Counted from the stretch's first letter, positions 20,875 through 33,208 are shown. The stretch: 64,000 nt of DNA from Marasmius tenuissimus (GCA_029532415.1 JAQOTA010000023.1:806001-870000); one strand, 5' to 3'. Notes: generated from the sequence alone by a model not told the origin. Translations and numbers: made by a program.

Positions 20875-21837
20875 CGGGGTGGACAGGACAAAAGAATAGT
20901 GGCAGTTTGTGACACCTGACATATGGTTGTATCATCCTTTGGAGTAGCCAATTTCTCTGGAAAACCTTTTACATGTTCCACTATGTTCCTTAAAACTCTG
21001 GGATCAACGTGTCCCATTCGTCTATGCCAAATTTTGGAAGTTTCTATGAAGAAAGATTTGACAGATGCAAAGAAAGACGTTCCCATCAGCGTCTTTGCGT
21101 TCATCCATCGCAGGTTATCTCCTTTGAAGCTAGGATAGAAGCTCATAAGGAGTGACCCATCTTCCTTATTCCAAATTGAAGTCTCTTGACCGCTTCCAAT
21201 TGTCTGATAACCCAGACTTTGGAATTTGCCGTCAGAGATTAAACAATGAGAGCTATGTGGATTATACAACACTGGATAGAGTTTTGTATCTTGCGATACA
21301 CCTGCACTATTGGTATGTTGAATATTGACAGTACCATATCCCTTTAGCTGAATCTTAGCTGCATTGCCAGCAGAGGTGGATAAGTCCATTGGTATAGCAA
21401 ACTCATGATAGTCTATGAAATCCGTTATGAACGGAGTCATATGTCCTGAAGCACTACTATCAAGTAGCCAAGCTTCTTGAGGATTTATTGCATGATCACT
21501 TGTGATGGCAGAGAATGATTTGAATTGCATAGATTCAAATACAAGTACATTATTATATTTGTCAGATTTATTGTCCTTCAAAATGTGATTGTTCTGTATC
21601 GAAATCTTATCAGCAAGTGTCAGACTATCAGAGTTAAATACTTGCCAAGGAGACCTATTGTTACTCTCATGCCAGTGCTCATTGATATTATTCATCTCTT
21701 GCCAGGTTGCAGGTGCAGGTGGTGGAGGAGATGGCGGTTCAGGAGTTGGTGTACGATGTTCTTCAGCAGGAGTGTTCTGACCAGTATTTTCCATGGTTTC
21801 ATCAATAAGATTTCTGTATTGTCAGATGATTAAGTCC
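20875..21837 (-). pseudogene. copia C protease and GAG-pre-integrase domain
   Basis: Open frame of about 307 codons from MENTGQNTPAEEHRTP. A Pro-rich linker precedes AWLLDSSASGHMTPFITDF, an aspartic protease signature (DSSAS in place of the more common DSGAS). IWHRRMGHVDPRVLRNIV is the zinc-binding GAG-pre-integrase segment, and TICQVSQTATILLSC ends at the R1 insertion. The frame differs from the coding region upstream; the shift falls near 21820-21840. The protease would cut the polyprotein into its mature parts. Confidence 0.87.
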
Positions 21838-22180
21838 AACATCCCATTGATGTGTCGACTACGAACTGATATTCTGCAAGTCGAAATGCAGTTTCAGATT
21901 CTTGTTGGATTCATCATATAATACGAATCCTTCTCCTGATGAGATCAACATCATTATCTACATCTGAACTTTCAATCTCAGCAGCGCGTAAACGCACTTG
22001 CTCAATCCGCCTTTCTAAGACTGAGATTGTAAGAAGATCAGTCAGCCTATTATCTGCAGTTTCCTGGGCTCTTTCAATTGCTTCGGTGATTTGAGGCTCA
22101 TTAGCCGCTGTGACCCATGGGTCAACTTCGTATTCTGGCAAAGTTGGTCCTTCTCCAGGATAATCTGGAAGTTCTGACAC

Positions 22181-22915
22181 TGTTAGGATCGTGTGGATTG
22201 GATAGGGATAAGATAAGATATGGGATTTTATATGCTGTCGGATAGGTGGATGGGAAAGAGATAAGATGAAGGAGTGTGGGAGCAACAGATCTAGAGCAGA
22301 CAGTAGCTGAAGGTTTCGCCAACAGCACCATGAACTGAGCTGTCCTTCTACTAGACTAAGAGGACAAGTTGCAAGAGAGAAGGAAAGACATTAGAGTCAT
22401 GATGGGGATTGACCCAGATTGAAACCTGGTTGATTTCGAGTCTAGAGATACAGGATAGAAGTATAGAGCTTATATAGGGTTATAGTAAATGAATGAATCA
22501 TAAGTGAGTCAAGTGTGGGAAAGGTTGATATATCATATGGAAGTCAAACACAGGAGGAATGATACCGGAAGGGAAATGAACCGGAAATGAATAAGTGCGT
22601 GATGGAATGAAGATTGAATAGAATAAGTGAGTGTGGGAATATCTTGGAAGTCGGAGATAAGTAAGTCAGAACAAGTCAGAATGAAAGGTGAAAGAGTCCT
22701 GGAAGCGGAGGCGGAAGTGGCAGAGATTCCGGGGATGGACTTGGTGCAAGAGACTGAACCGTGGAAGTGAAGGTTGAGTGCCAGGGATGGAATAGTGTTG
22801 GAATGGACTAGAATAATAGCCCGGAAGTACCCGGAATGGGTCTGGAAGTGATGTGACTAGCCAAGCGTGATGTGACCAGGTGAGATAGACCAGGGTAAGG
22901 TGCATGGATGTAACA
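22181..22915 (-). mobile_element. solo LTR, family D1
   Basis: 735 bp, reverse orientation of 17782-18526, with perfect target duplication GACAC (22176-22180, 22916-22920). Confidence 0.93.
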
Positions 22916-23591
22916 GACACCATATCAATCAGGCTGCAGTTATCAACAATCTCACTTGTTGAAGCGATTAGTTGTGATTGATCAGTTGCTCTTGGAGGAG
23001 CTTGATCAAATGAGCTTTGTTGTACCGGTGATTGAAAGGTAAAATTGATGGAGGGTAGCCTAACCGGAGTTGATGCAGGTTGCATAGGGAAGTATTGCGT
23101 TGGTGGAGGAATTGGAACAGGGTCTTGTACAAGATTTTCTGTAAGTCTAGCAAAAAGTCTCATGAATTGTTCCAGTTCATATTCCAGAGACATTCCTGTA
23201 GGAAGCTTTTGCTCAAAGACTTGTGGGAATGGTATCTCGTTTATCCAATGATACAAGTAGGTATATGGGTTTCGAAGTTCACTAAATTTGATTTTAGGAA
23301 CAAACCTCGTGAACTTGTCTTTGTTCTCAGGTTTGAATTGATCTCCCCTAAGGTTGATCATCCTCATACCTCTACTGCGTTGGATAGATGTGCCTAGACC
23401 ATGTAACCATTTTCCTTCTATACCTAACAACACCATTAATTCCCAGGAGATGGGATTCAAGACCTGTGTGGGCATTCTGTGGAACTCATCCTCTTTATCA
23501 ACTTTGAAGACATGATAAACATTCTTGTCTTTGGACTTTCTGAAAAGAATCCAATCTTTCCAGACGACCTTGTTGATATTGATGATAACTT

Positions 23592-23849
23592 TGTTGAATC
23601 CGGACTACCGGATATATGGACCGTTGTATCGGGCCACATATATGCTTCAATTGTTTCACTATGATCTATGCTATTCCTAGTCACTCCTGTTATAGAAGAT
23701 ACAGCCACCTCTGTATAGTATATAAGTAGCTCTGTATCTACATGCAATACCAGTACTTTTACTACTCTCGTTGCTGCCTCTAAGCCTATCTCCAGGTGAG
23801 CTAGTCTGTCCCATGCTGCCACTGCGTGGGCAGGACCTCTGCCTCAACA
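23592..23849 (+). repeat. 5' LTR of copia A
   Basis: 258 bp, TGTTGAATCC...CTCAACA, containing TATAGTATATAAG as a likely TATA box. Confidence 0.95.
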
Positions 23850-23861
23850 GGTTATGGGCCC
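23850..23861 (+). promoter_or_regulatory. primer-binding site, initiator tRNA-Met anticodon half
   Basis: GGTTATGGGCCC follows the 5' LTR directly. It is complementary to the CAU anticodon stem-loop of initiator tRNA-Met, as in Drosophila copia, which primes from a tRNA half. The same 12 bases occur in copia B and copia C. Confidence 0.8.
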
Positions 23862-24024
23862 CGGTGCCCTATCGATGTGCCCTGCGATGGCAGCTCTCTA
23901 GGATGTGCACCTTTATTGTGTGCTGCCTATGATGATGCGCTATTGTGGTCGTTGCACTCGATAACCATCGTGACTGCTTAATCGCTGTTGTGATGGACAG
24001 ACCGTTAACACCGGTTCTGGACCT

Positions 24025-26286
24025 GTGAAGTCGACATCTTCATTGATGTTTGACGATGGTGGACTGTGTCCTCAACAACGATCGATGGCTATTGCCGTTG
24101 ACCGTGCAGTGATTTCTTTTATCATTGCCTATGATGATGAACCTATGCTGATCGTTGTTTTATTACTCCAGATCGCTATGGCTCCTGTTATGTCTACCCT
24201 TATCCCCACTGTTGAAGTTTTCAGCGGTGTCAACTGGCGCAAGTGGTCCAAGGGTCTTGGTACCTATGCCATGATCAACGAGTTCTACGACCACTATACC
24301 AACGACGATCCTGAACCTGATGCACCTGAGAAACCTAAAGAACTGACTAAACCTAAAGCAACTACTCGCACTGTCACTATTGCTGCCACAACTACAACTG
24401 AAGCAACTACACGTACGGAGACCGTCTCTCCTACTGACGCGCAGATGCAGCAGTACGCTACCGATCTTGAGCAGTATGCTAAGGATTTGGAAAGGTACGA
24501 GAAGGATCTTCTCAGGCATGAGAAGGATCATCGACGTTGGAAGAAGTATGAATTCAAGGCCATGGGTGCACTACGTGCCACCACCACCATTGCCGTGCAG
24601 AGTGTTATCGAGGATGATGATACGGCTTGGAACGCTTGGGAGAAGATTAAGGCTCGTTATGGCCAGCAGACTTCCGTCTCTGTTTGGGCGGACTTCAAGT
24701 CCATTATGGAATTCCGTCTGTCTGGTGGAAACCCCATTCCAGAAATAGCTCGACTCGAACTCCTCTTTGGACAGCTCCACGAAGCTGATATCGGTCTCCC
24801 TGATCTTATCAAAGCCATGCTCCTCCTCTCCGTTCTACCACAGGGCTGGTCAAACACTCGTGAATTTGCTACCAATGGTAACTCGCCAGCTGATCTTACT
24901 TTTGAAGTGGCTCGTGATGCCGTCATTAACCACTACGAAGCTCGGAAACCCGCTCCTCTCGCGTCGCGCATTTCTTCTGTCAAAAAGAAGGAAAAGGACC
25001 CGAAGTTTAACCAACAGTCTAATCCTCCTTCGTCGACGTCTAACAATAACAACCAGTCTAAGAACGACAACGACCAGAAGAAGAAGAACAATTGACGTGG
25101 CAGGAAGAAGAAGGGTGATTCTCAGGACAATAAGGGTGACTCCTCTCACAAGGGTCATTCTCATATCGCGTCCCTCTCTCATTTGTCCATCTCCTCACCC
25201 CCCATCGTTCCTGATACTCCATCTGTCGTACATCCTGCGGACCGATCCCGGGATCCACTCCACATGCAGCGTTTCTCCGGTGCTACCTCTGGTGGTACTG
25301 TTTTTGAGAATGCTCAGGCTGCTCGCAGTCTTGCCGATCGTCTTGGTGTTCCCAAGTATGCCCACATCCTTGAACCTATGGAACAGGGATATGCGGCTGC
25401 TTCCTCTTCCTCCCTCAAGCATTGTATTGATGGTCCCTTCTCCACTGCTCCACCTGCAAAGCGTGCCAAGAGCGTTGAGAAGGTTTACGACCTCTATGAT
25501 TCTTTCTATGAGGACTCCGACTCTGAGCGTGAGGATCGTATTGTGTTGAACGCTGTAAACGATTCTTTGCGTACGGAGATTGCGAGTGGAAGTGCCATGG
25601 ATGTTGACAGCGAGATCGCAGATGCCGCTGGTTTTTCCAACGATGTTGAGTATGATTCAGTCTCCATCGGATCTGAGGAATCTGACGATGACAGGCAAGT
25701 GCCTTATCTCAGTCTTTCTTCTAACACTGATACAAACCTACAGTGCGCCGCTTTACTAGCCGCTTCTAAACATAGTAGTTCGGATATCGTGTCCCGTATG
25801 AAATTTGCGCAATATATTGGTGATCACTTTGCCACATGTGCCAATTGTAAGGGAAAGAAGGCAACTGGAAACTCGCAAGAGTGGATCGTCCATTCAGGTG
25901 CTTCATCGCACTTTACTTATGATCTTGAAGATTTTGCCGAGTACAAACCCATGAACAATGGACCGCAGCTAAACACTGCACAGAAGGACAACCCTATCCA
26001 AATCAAGGGGAAAGGGACTGTGTTCATCTCTCATTCTGTTGAAGGATCTGACGGTCGTATGGAGGAACACATTACGCGACTCTATCCTGTCTATTATGTT
26101 CCGCTTCTGTCAATTCGACTTCTCTCGCTTGGAGAATTCTTGCAAGGTGGTCTGCAAGTACGCAGATCGTCTAGCAAATTGGCTTTTTTCACAAGGGTTG
26201 ACGCCAGTCATTGGTATCTTACCCGCTTATGCCTGGTCAAACCATCTTTTGGGTTAGCTCACAGAAAGCCTCTGCTCGTAGCTTAA
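24025..26286 (+). pseudogene. copia A gag and protease, one stop and a mutated active site
   Basis: One frame runs from 24025 to 26286 with a single TGA at 25093-25095, which is CGA in copia B. Gag: VEVFSGVNWRKWSKGLGTYA, EYDDDTAW-type helices (QSVIEDDDTAWNAWEKIKAR), then a Lys/Asn/Ser-rich basic tail. A Cys pair CANCKGKK precedes the protease. The protease motif reads IVHSGASSHFTYDL; copia B has DSGAS, so the catalytic Asp is His here (codon 25891-25893). The frame is lost near 26190. The first ATG before TLIPTVEVF (about 24178) may be the true start, since upstream codons look unlike gag. Confidence 0.9.
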
Positions 26287-26948
26287 TGACCAAGTCAATG
26301 ATGAGTAAAGTTGACTACAAGGTTCTACACAGACGTTTCGGACATTGTTCAAACAAGGCTCTGGATAAAGCTCAGAAGCATACTAAGAACTTCCCGGAAT
26401 TCGACCGAAAACCGAAGAAAACCCGGTTATGCCGAGGATGTGCAGAAGGAAAGATGCACTCCAGATCGTTCCCTGACTCCACTACCCGTGCCTTGAAACC
26501 CTTCGAGAAAATCCACTCTGACCTCAAACAATTCCCCACTGAGTCGTACCACAAATACAAATGGTATATGTCATTTGTCGACGACTGTACTTCACATGGC
26601 TGGACAATGCTCAGGCAACGCAAATCTGACTCTGTCAAGATGCTCCGTGACTTTATTGCTATGGTGAAGGTACAATTCGGTGTTGATATTAAGGAATGGA
26701 TGTCCGATGGAGGGGGAGAGTACAAATCGGATGCCTTCGATGATGTACTGAAGGAGCACGGTATCAAAATTCTGACCAGCATTCCATATACACCGGAACA
26801 GAATGGTCGTGCAGAACGGTTCAATCGGACCATTAAGCTCAAGCTCTTCGATTTGATGCTTGTCTTCCACCTTCTTGGTGGGAATTCTGTGTGTTGCACG
26901 CTGTTGCACTTCACAATCGGATGCTGTCCCAGCGTTTACGTTGGTTGA
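26211..26948 (+). pseudogene. copia A GAG-pre-integrase and integrase core
   Basis: Frame with KVDYKVLHRRFGHCSNKALD and RLCRGCAEGKMHSRSFP (HHCC zinc-binding region). The integrase core follows: SFVDDCTSHGWTMLRQRKSD, EWMSDGGGEYKSDAFDD and TPEQNGRAERFNRTI, containing the D-D-35-E residues. A frameshift just after NRTI, near 26835, scrambles the end. Copia B reads on normally there (VEKAQALRFDACLPPSWWEF). The upstream frameshift near 26190 separates it from the protease. Confidence 0.9.
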
Positions 26949-28702
26949 CCCCGCATGAGAAGTTGCATGGCAGTGCACCGGATGTTTCGGATCTTCGAGT
27001 CTTCGGATGTGCAGCGTATGCGTTTATTCCGGAAAAGCGTCGAGTTAACAAGTTATCTCCGCGTTCGGAACTGATGACCTTCATCGGTTTTCAGGAAGGC
27101 ATGAAAGGATATGTCTTTATGAAGATGTCCAATAATGCTATCTTCAAAAGCGCTACTGCTCTGTTCGATGAAAACTTGTTCCCGAAGTGTTCTGATAAGA
27201 AACCGCGTGGCTTTACCCTGGTGGGTGAAATCCCTGAAATACCGCCGGTATTGGGTGAAAATCCCAACTTCTCTTCGGATAGTGATGATGACTTGTCTGA
27301 TGACGATCTTTATCCTCCCAAGAACCTTCCAAAGCGATTGGAATCTCCTCATGGCGATGATGGAGATGGTCCTGTACCTCAGGGTGAACGTCAACATCCT
27401 GATCCTGATCCTCCGTTCCAGCCTCCTAGGTCACCTACACCAGTGGGTGGACAAGAGCAGACTCCGCCGCCAAGGCGTTCAGGCAGGAAACGGACGGGTA
27501 CTAAGCAACCTGATAATGTATTTGGTGAACAACGAGACCCAAATAATCCCTCGCGCATTGTGCGTGATATGGAGAAAAACTCTACATGGAGAGATGCCAC
27601 GGGTGATAGAGAGCCCATGGATCCACCTACTACTCGTAGGAGAGGCAGACCTAGAAAAGTTCCTGGGACTAATCGTGCCAGTCTGTCTACCATGCGTAAC
27701 TCCAGGGGGAGTCAGCCCGATAGCTTAGTGCAACAATTATCCCAGGAAGGGGGAGTAGGTTTCGTGATTTATCTGTTAAATCGGGCAGTTCCCGTTCACG
27801 ATGACCTCACCGATATGTCTAACGTTCGAGAGTGGACTCTCCGTGACATACGGAAGCTGCCAGCTGAGCAGCAGAGAGAATGGAAGGCCGCTTGCTGCGA
27901 TGAACTAGAGGCTCTTCGCAAACGCAAGGTCTTCAAATTGGTTGACCTACCTAAAGGTCGCAAGGCTGTCAAAAACAGATGGGTGTTTGACGTTAAGTCA
28001 GACGGTCGAAAGAAAGCTCGACTTGTTGCCAAGGGTTTCTCTCAGGTCGAAGGTGTTGACTTTGACAAGATCTTCTCACCAGTTGTACGGTTTGAAACTG
28101 TACGGATGATGCTCGCACTTGCAGCTCTCAAAAACTGGCACATTCAGGCATTGGATGTGAAGAACGCCTTTCTTTATGGTGAACTTAAAGAAGAGATCTA
28201 TATGGATCAACCTGAAGGTTTCAAGGTTAAGGGTCAGGAAGGCAAAGTCTATCGCCTTCGCCGTGCATTATATGGACTGAAGCAAGCCGCTCTTGAGTGG
28301 TGGCGTGCTCTCAGCTCGTCCATGGAAGTAATGGGCTTCAAACGCTTAACTTCCGATGCAGGTCTCTTCATCTGCAAAGATCGTGAGACTGGTGAAGAAT
28401 GTATCGCTTTGATCTATGTCGACGATGCATTATTCCTTGAACCCAACAAAGCCTTTGTCGATAAGAAGAAAGCCGAGTTTATGGCTCGTTGGGAATGCCG
28501 TGATCCTGGAGAAGTTAAAGAGTTCTTACGCATGCGTATTTGTCGCAAAGGCCGTAAAATCCTTCTTGACCAGACCGACTACTTGAAGAAGGTCTTGAAG
28601 CGATTTGGCATGCAGAATGCAAAAGCAGCAGATACTCCTCTTCCTGCCAGCCATATTCCACAACCCAACGAAGGTCCTGTTGATCCCAAACGTCGTGCTT
28701 GA
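26891..28702 (+). pseudogene. copia A integrase tail and reverse transcriptase
   Basis: 603 codons. It starts with the integrase C-terminal part (LRVFGCAAYAFIPEKRRVNK, MTFIGFQEGMKGYVFMKMSN). An acidic, Pro-rich linker follows, then RT: REWKAACCDELEALRKRKVF, NRWVFDVKSDGRKKARLVAK, IQALDVKNAFLYGELKEEIY with the first catalytic Asp, and LIYVDDALFLEPNK with the YVDD box near 28420. RT is intact over its core. The frame stops at TGA 28700-28702, where copia B has CGA. It continues in frame to about 28880. Confidence 0.92.
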
Positions 28703-28711
28703 TATCAATCA

Positions 28712-29373
28712 GTGATTGGATCGCTTTTGTATATCATGCTTGGCACTCGTCCAGATATTGCCTACGCTGTTACAAAGCTTTCACAATTCTCTGCTAATCC
28801 ATCGGAGGATCACCTGAAGAAGGCGCTTTATATTTGCCGCTATCTTGCAGGAACTCCAGACTACGCATTGGTCTCTATGATGGAGCCTCTGACGGAGGTT
28901 TACTAGCTTTCACTGATTCTGATTGGGCTGCTGATCTTATCAAGCGTCGGTTGATCACAGGCTATTTCTTCAAGTTGGCAGGTGGCATTTTCTGTTGGCA
29001 ATCACGCGCCCAGAAGACTGTTGCGCTTTCATCCACTGAAGCTGAATACATGGCGCTATCCGACTGTAGTCGTCAGGCTGTGTGGATTCGACAGTTACTT
29101 TCTGAACTTGGGATTGATATGACTCCCGTTCCCATATGTGGAGATAATCAAGGCTCGATTTTTATCGCCTCTAACCCAGTTCAAGAACGTCGCACCAAAC
29201 ACATTGATATTCGCTATCATTACATTCGCAAATGTGTTTCAGACCGCAAGGTCGATCTTTTCTTTATTGATGGTGCCTACAATCCTGCGGACATGTTTAC
29301 CAAGAATTTGGGTCATGTCAAGTTCTCCGCTTTTAGAGAACACCTTGGACTTGAATTTTATTCATCCGAATAG
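28712..29373 (+). pseudogene. copia A RNase H
   Basis: YQSVIGSLLYIMLGTRPDIA and HLKKALYICRYLAGTPDY lead into RNase H. A frameshift near 28880 moves the rest to another frame: FTDSDWAADLIKRRLITGYF, LSSTEAEYMALSDCSRQAVW, ICGDNQGSIFIASNPVQERR and RTKHIDIRYHYIRKCVSDRK. Asp, Glu and Asp of the RNase H site are present. The stop at 29373 is followed after 30 bp by the polypurine tract. Confidence 0.9.
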
Positions 29374-29405
29374 ACGCTTCGTGCTCTACTTGTGCCGCAC
29401 TTAGC

Positions 29406-29414
29406 GAGGGGGAG
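29406..29414 (+). promoter_or_regulatory. polypurine tract of copia A
   Basis: GAGGGGGAG immediately before the 3' LTR. Confidence 0.85.
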
Positions 29415-29672
29415 TGTTGAATCTGGACTACCGGATATATGGACCGTTGTATCGGGTCGCATATATGCTTCAATTGTTTCACTATGATCTATGCTATTCC
29501 TAGTCACTCCTGTTATAGAAGATACAGCCACCTCTGTATAGTATATAAGTAGCTCTGTATCTACATGCAATACCAGTACTTTTACTACTCTCGTTGCTGC
29601 CTCTAAGCCTATCTCCAGGTGAGCTAGTCTGTCCCATGCTGCCACTGCGTGGGCAGGACCTCTGCCTCAACA
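29415..29672 (+). repeat. 3' LTR of copia A
   Basis: 258 bp, nearly identical to 23592-23849. Confidence 0.95.
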
Positions 29673-29803
29673 AACTTGAGAGATATGATCCACATCCCAT
29701 TTCCAGTATCCTGATGGTGTAAACACATATACTGCCTTTATCTGTGTATTGTCTTTGACCTGTCATACAGCCTGTCTAGGTGTCATGTTATAACATGTGC
29801 TTT

Positions 29804-30519
29804 TGTTAGGATTGTGCGGATATGACAGCCCAGACGGAAGTCCGAGCAGAAGAGACGGAAGCCGACGTGCCGGAATGGACTAGTCAGAGCTGGAGAGAGA
29901 TTCTGACGACCGGAAGGCCGAACGGATGGCTGGACAATAGTCGAAGGTTTTGCCGACGACACCATTGAGCTGAGTTGTCCTTGACTGGAAGGGAAAGGAA
30001 GATAAAGATGTAGAGGAGATAGAGATAAAGAGACAGAATGAGACGAATGATATAAAACGGAAACCAAGTTGATTTTAATTCTGAGGAATACAAGTTGTGA
30101 AGTATCTAGCTTATATATGTATCGATCTCCGAGACCTGCGAAGGGGTTCCGGCGATCGTAGTACCAAAGGTGAGTCAAGAGCAGAAGAGAATGTATGTAC
30201 AGTACGGCATCCAAGATGGAGGGTGAAGTCCCGGAGTCGGAGATGAATTGGAAATGAAGTGTCAGAATGGAATGTACAGGATGAGTCATGATAGAATGGA
30301 AAGCGGAATGTCGGAATGTAGAGTATACATACTACTCGGAAATGAACGGTGTATATGTATCTCCAATCTGTAAGTACCAGGGACACGATGTCAGAATCCG
30401 AAGTCATGTCCGGAAAGGATCGTGAAGGAAAGAGAAACATAAAGTAGATTCTGAGTGTCGGAATCTCCGGAAGGTGGATAGAAGCCTTCAGAAACCCCGG
30501 AACCAGCATGGATGTAACA
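29804..30519 (-). mobile_element. solo LTR, family D2
   Basis: 716 bp, TGTTAGGATTGTGCGG...GGATGTAACA, target duplication GCTTT (29799-29803, 30520-30524). It interrupts the extra coding region of copia C. Confidence 0.93.
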
Positions 30520-31082
30520 GCTTTGGTCAATAGGATAGCAGAACATCGCAAGCTTGGTGTGAACCAAGATGTAGATATTCTTGTGTCTATAATGACCGAA
30601 CCTCCTCCAGACTTTCTCGATAATATGATCCATATGATCTTTTTTGTATCCTGCTGGCAGATACACCCCAGATTTCATGGTTAACATAGCAGGATGATGG
30701 AGATTTTCATTTGCAAACACGACAGGATAATTGTAGGGTCTAACCGCGATTTTGTACATCCTATCAGTGCTCACATGCCATTCTTTATATTTGTTCAGGA
30801 AACAAAAGAGTTCTTTCTTGTCATATTTGACAAAGACATAATCATTCAGATCAAATGTATGAGCATATCGGACATCATTCACAGATGTGTACAGGGGAGC
30901 AAATGGAGGAGATGGTGGTCTCTGGTTTGCCCAATGTTCACCAAATTCAGGGTCGCAAGTCTCATCTGGCCAATATTGATCAGGTGTATGGCACAAAAGA
31001 GAGTTTGGACGAGAGGCAGGAGTATCTGGATCATATATGAATCCATGCTCCTGAGGCTCTTCCATCAGCAAAACCTCTAATG

Positions 31083-33205
31083 TGGTTCCCCAGTGGGTAA
31101 CACCCCCTCACAGCCCGGGACCACCCCCCGTATGTTGGAGTTTCCCGAAAACGGGTCCCTAGGTAGGGAGCAATCGCCTTTTGGTGTACATTAGCTACAT
31201 GTTGTATGAATAGATGGAAATCATACCCATCTTGCGCGATGTTGTACATCTTTGGCTCCATCTTGGAGTGGTTGTACAACTCGCTGTGCAGGTTGGATGC
31301 AAAGATGTACAACTGCTCCAAGATGGAACCCAAGATGGAAATCCTATCCAGGATGGAAAATTCTCCCATGTTGGGGAGGGTGTTCACAGGGTGGATATGT
31401 CTGTACACCTGGAACCATGAGTGGAAGGGTTGTACAGCCGCAAACATGACGGGAGGGCAGAGGAAGCTATCTCTGGTAGGTAGGGGGGGGGCGGGCGGCT
31501 ACAGGGCTCACTTCGTACGTTGCACACAATACATAGAGGGAAAATGACATATGATATTCATTCTACTACTACATGATACACGAGCACATTACAATGACAG
31601 GATTACAGTCTAGCTCTAAGTCTACAAGAAAGATCCAAGAAACACCGGCGGCAAAAAGCGTGAGATTGGGGACAGAGGAGGCAACGAGCAAGAACAAGTC
31701 TGGTAAAGTCGCGGTTAGTGCGAGGGTAACCTCACAGCAGCAAAAGAGTACTTACCACGGAATTATCATAAGTCAACGCGAGGCTATTGAATACAAATTA
31801 GTCAACATGTTCAGAAGCAAAAACAAAGAGGCAAAGAGTCACATTGGTGAAAGAAAGAGGTTTGCGGGCCTGAACATACTGCCATTAGTAGGGACACAAG
31901 AGAGCAAGAGAGAAGCTATTAGTAGGTACTCACGTTCCCTAGGAACCCTTGCAGTGGATTGTTGTACGGTTCCGTGCCCAGGCATTCCTTGACGACATTG
32001 GAAATTTGAATGCATATCCTCTTGAATGAGCAAAGTAGAGGAGGAATGATTAACGAGCACGAACCTTTTGTCCCGAAGTCTGGCCTGGGCAGGCATGACG
32101 TGTTGACACCCTCAATGAAAAAGTGCTTGTTGAATGTTCAATGTTAAGGCCAGCCGCCAGCGTATAGAATGCCGAGATGACTCGAGTCGAAAGCATCAAA
32201 AGCAAGTATTGACCTTCATTCCTTGCATGTATTGATACTACGGGCTACCACACCTTTGTCGAGTATCAGTGAATGTCCAAAAAAAGAGGTGCATATAACG
32301 TACTTTTCTTTGTTGCATTGCCTTCCCTTTGCCTGTATTTCTTCTGGAATCACCTGGTGTACATGATTGCCCATTCGTGCTGAGGAGAAAACTCTGGACT
32401 TCAACGTTGATGGGAGTTGACCGCAATGGTGGTGGTACAGGGTCAAGCCAGGTATGAGGCTGTGCGGCACACGCGAGCGCGTGTTGTATGCAAGGCCAAA
32501 CAAAGATTCTGGCACAAGCCTTAGCACCTGGGCCAAGGCACTAGTACTTAGGCGCCAAGTCCAACCCTAGGCGCTAACACCAACCCTAAGGCCGCTTGCA
32601 CCAGAATTTGTGTTTGGCCTTGGATACGACACGTGCTCCGTCGCCCACAGCAATTCTGGCGTCTCTTGTCTCTGAACCACCATCATCGACCACTCTCTTT
32701 CTCAAACTCGGGTTCATCATTCTCGAATCCTGGGAATGATGGTACCCTCAACCCTAATGCCTCTTGTTTCAGAAAGTACACTGAGTGTCGGTTCTCGGAT
32801 CATGGATGAACGCAGATAGTAGATACTAGTGCAACAGATGTTTTACACACTGAGGGCTACACCCACCTGTAGTATACTTATAATTTTTTGTAGTGGATAC
32901 CCCATGTTCACGTCTGTACCTATGTAAAATTGATACTTGCTATTGTACAACTACTCTGTCCAATGTCTGAGAGTGCACATCCCGTACCAACCTGTTTGAA
33001 TTCATGTAAAACTTAGCGGACATCTTGTGCGTGGCTGTACAACTTACTGTCCATCTTTCTAGTGAGTGTACATCTCATTACAACTTACATGTGATTGTAC
33101 AACTACGCTAATGGTTTCTATCTAATGTACAACCTCTTCCATCTTTCCCGTGGATTGTACAGCTTATCCAACATCATGTAAAGGTATGTTACAACAACTA
33201 TAATC
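31083..33205. mobile_element. 2.1-kb insertion with TGTACAAC clusters at both ends
   Basis: Flanked by ATG on both sides (31080-31082, 33206-33208); removing it and one ATG rejoins the copia C reading frame. TGTACA-centred octamers (TGTACAAC, TGTACATC, TGTACAGC) occur about five times in 31240-31440 and six times in 32940-33165, with about one in between. No transposase frame seen. The longest plus frame, 31573-31992, is Lys/Ser-rich and unrecognised. A non-autonomous DNA transposon with subterminal repeats is the best guess. Confidence 0.6.
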
Positions 33206-33208
33206 ATG

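Larger units (their letters stand above)
23592..29672 (+). mobile_element. copia A: complete Ty1/copia retrotransposon, 6.1 kb
   Basis: Two 258-bp LTRs, primer-binding site, gag-pol and polypurine tract, with perfect target duplication AACTT (23587-23591, 29673-29677). The LTRs differ by only a few transitions, so the insertion is young. It sits inside the extra coding region of copia C. The coding part has one stop in gag, three frameshifts and another stop near 28700. Confidence 0.96.
21838..31082 (-). pseudogene. copia C extra coding region of about 565 codons between gag and protease
   Basis: Minus-strand coding sequence spread over 31082-30520, 29803-29673, 23591-22916 and 22180-21838 once three inserts with perfect target duplications are removed (GCTTT, AACTT, GACAC). 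The frame stays open across each junction except for a few stops (TGA near 29755, two TGA near 21918). The first part reads HTPDQYWPDETCDPEFGEHW, the middle WRRFGHYRHKNIYILVHTKL and WKDWILFRKSKDKNVYHVF, later LVQDPVPIPPPTQYFP, and the end is acidic (EYEVDPWVTAANEPQITEAI). It joins the gag part in frame when the 31083-33205 insert is removed (DHLRPLEVLLMEEP). I recognise no domain. Usual copia elements have nothing of this size here. Confidence 0.7.

Noticed and set aside
24850..25258. Arg-rich minus-strand proteins opposite copia A gag and at 55392-55712
   Set aside because: Low-complexity frames caused by the AAG/AAC-rich gag tail; no conserved start and no independent evidence.
31083..33205. 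CRISPR-like array from the repeated TGTACAAC octamers
   Set aside because: Octamers are irregularly spaced, imperfect, only 8 bp and lack unique spacers of equal length; the genome is eukaryotic.
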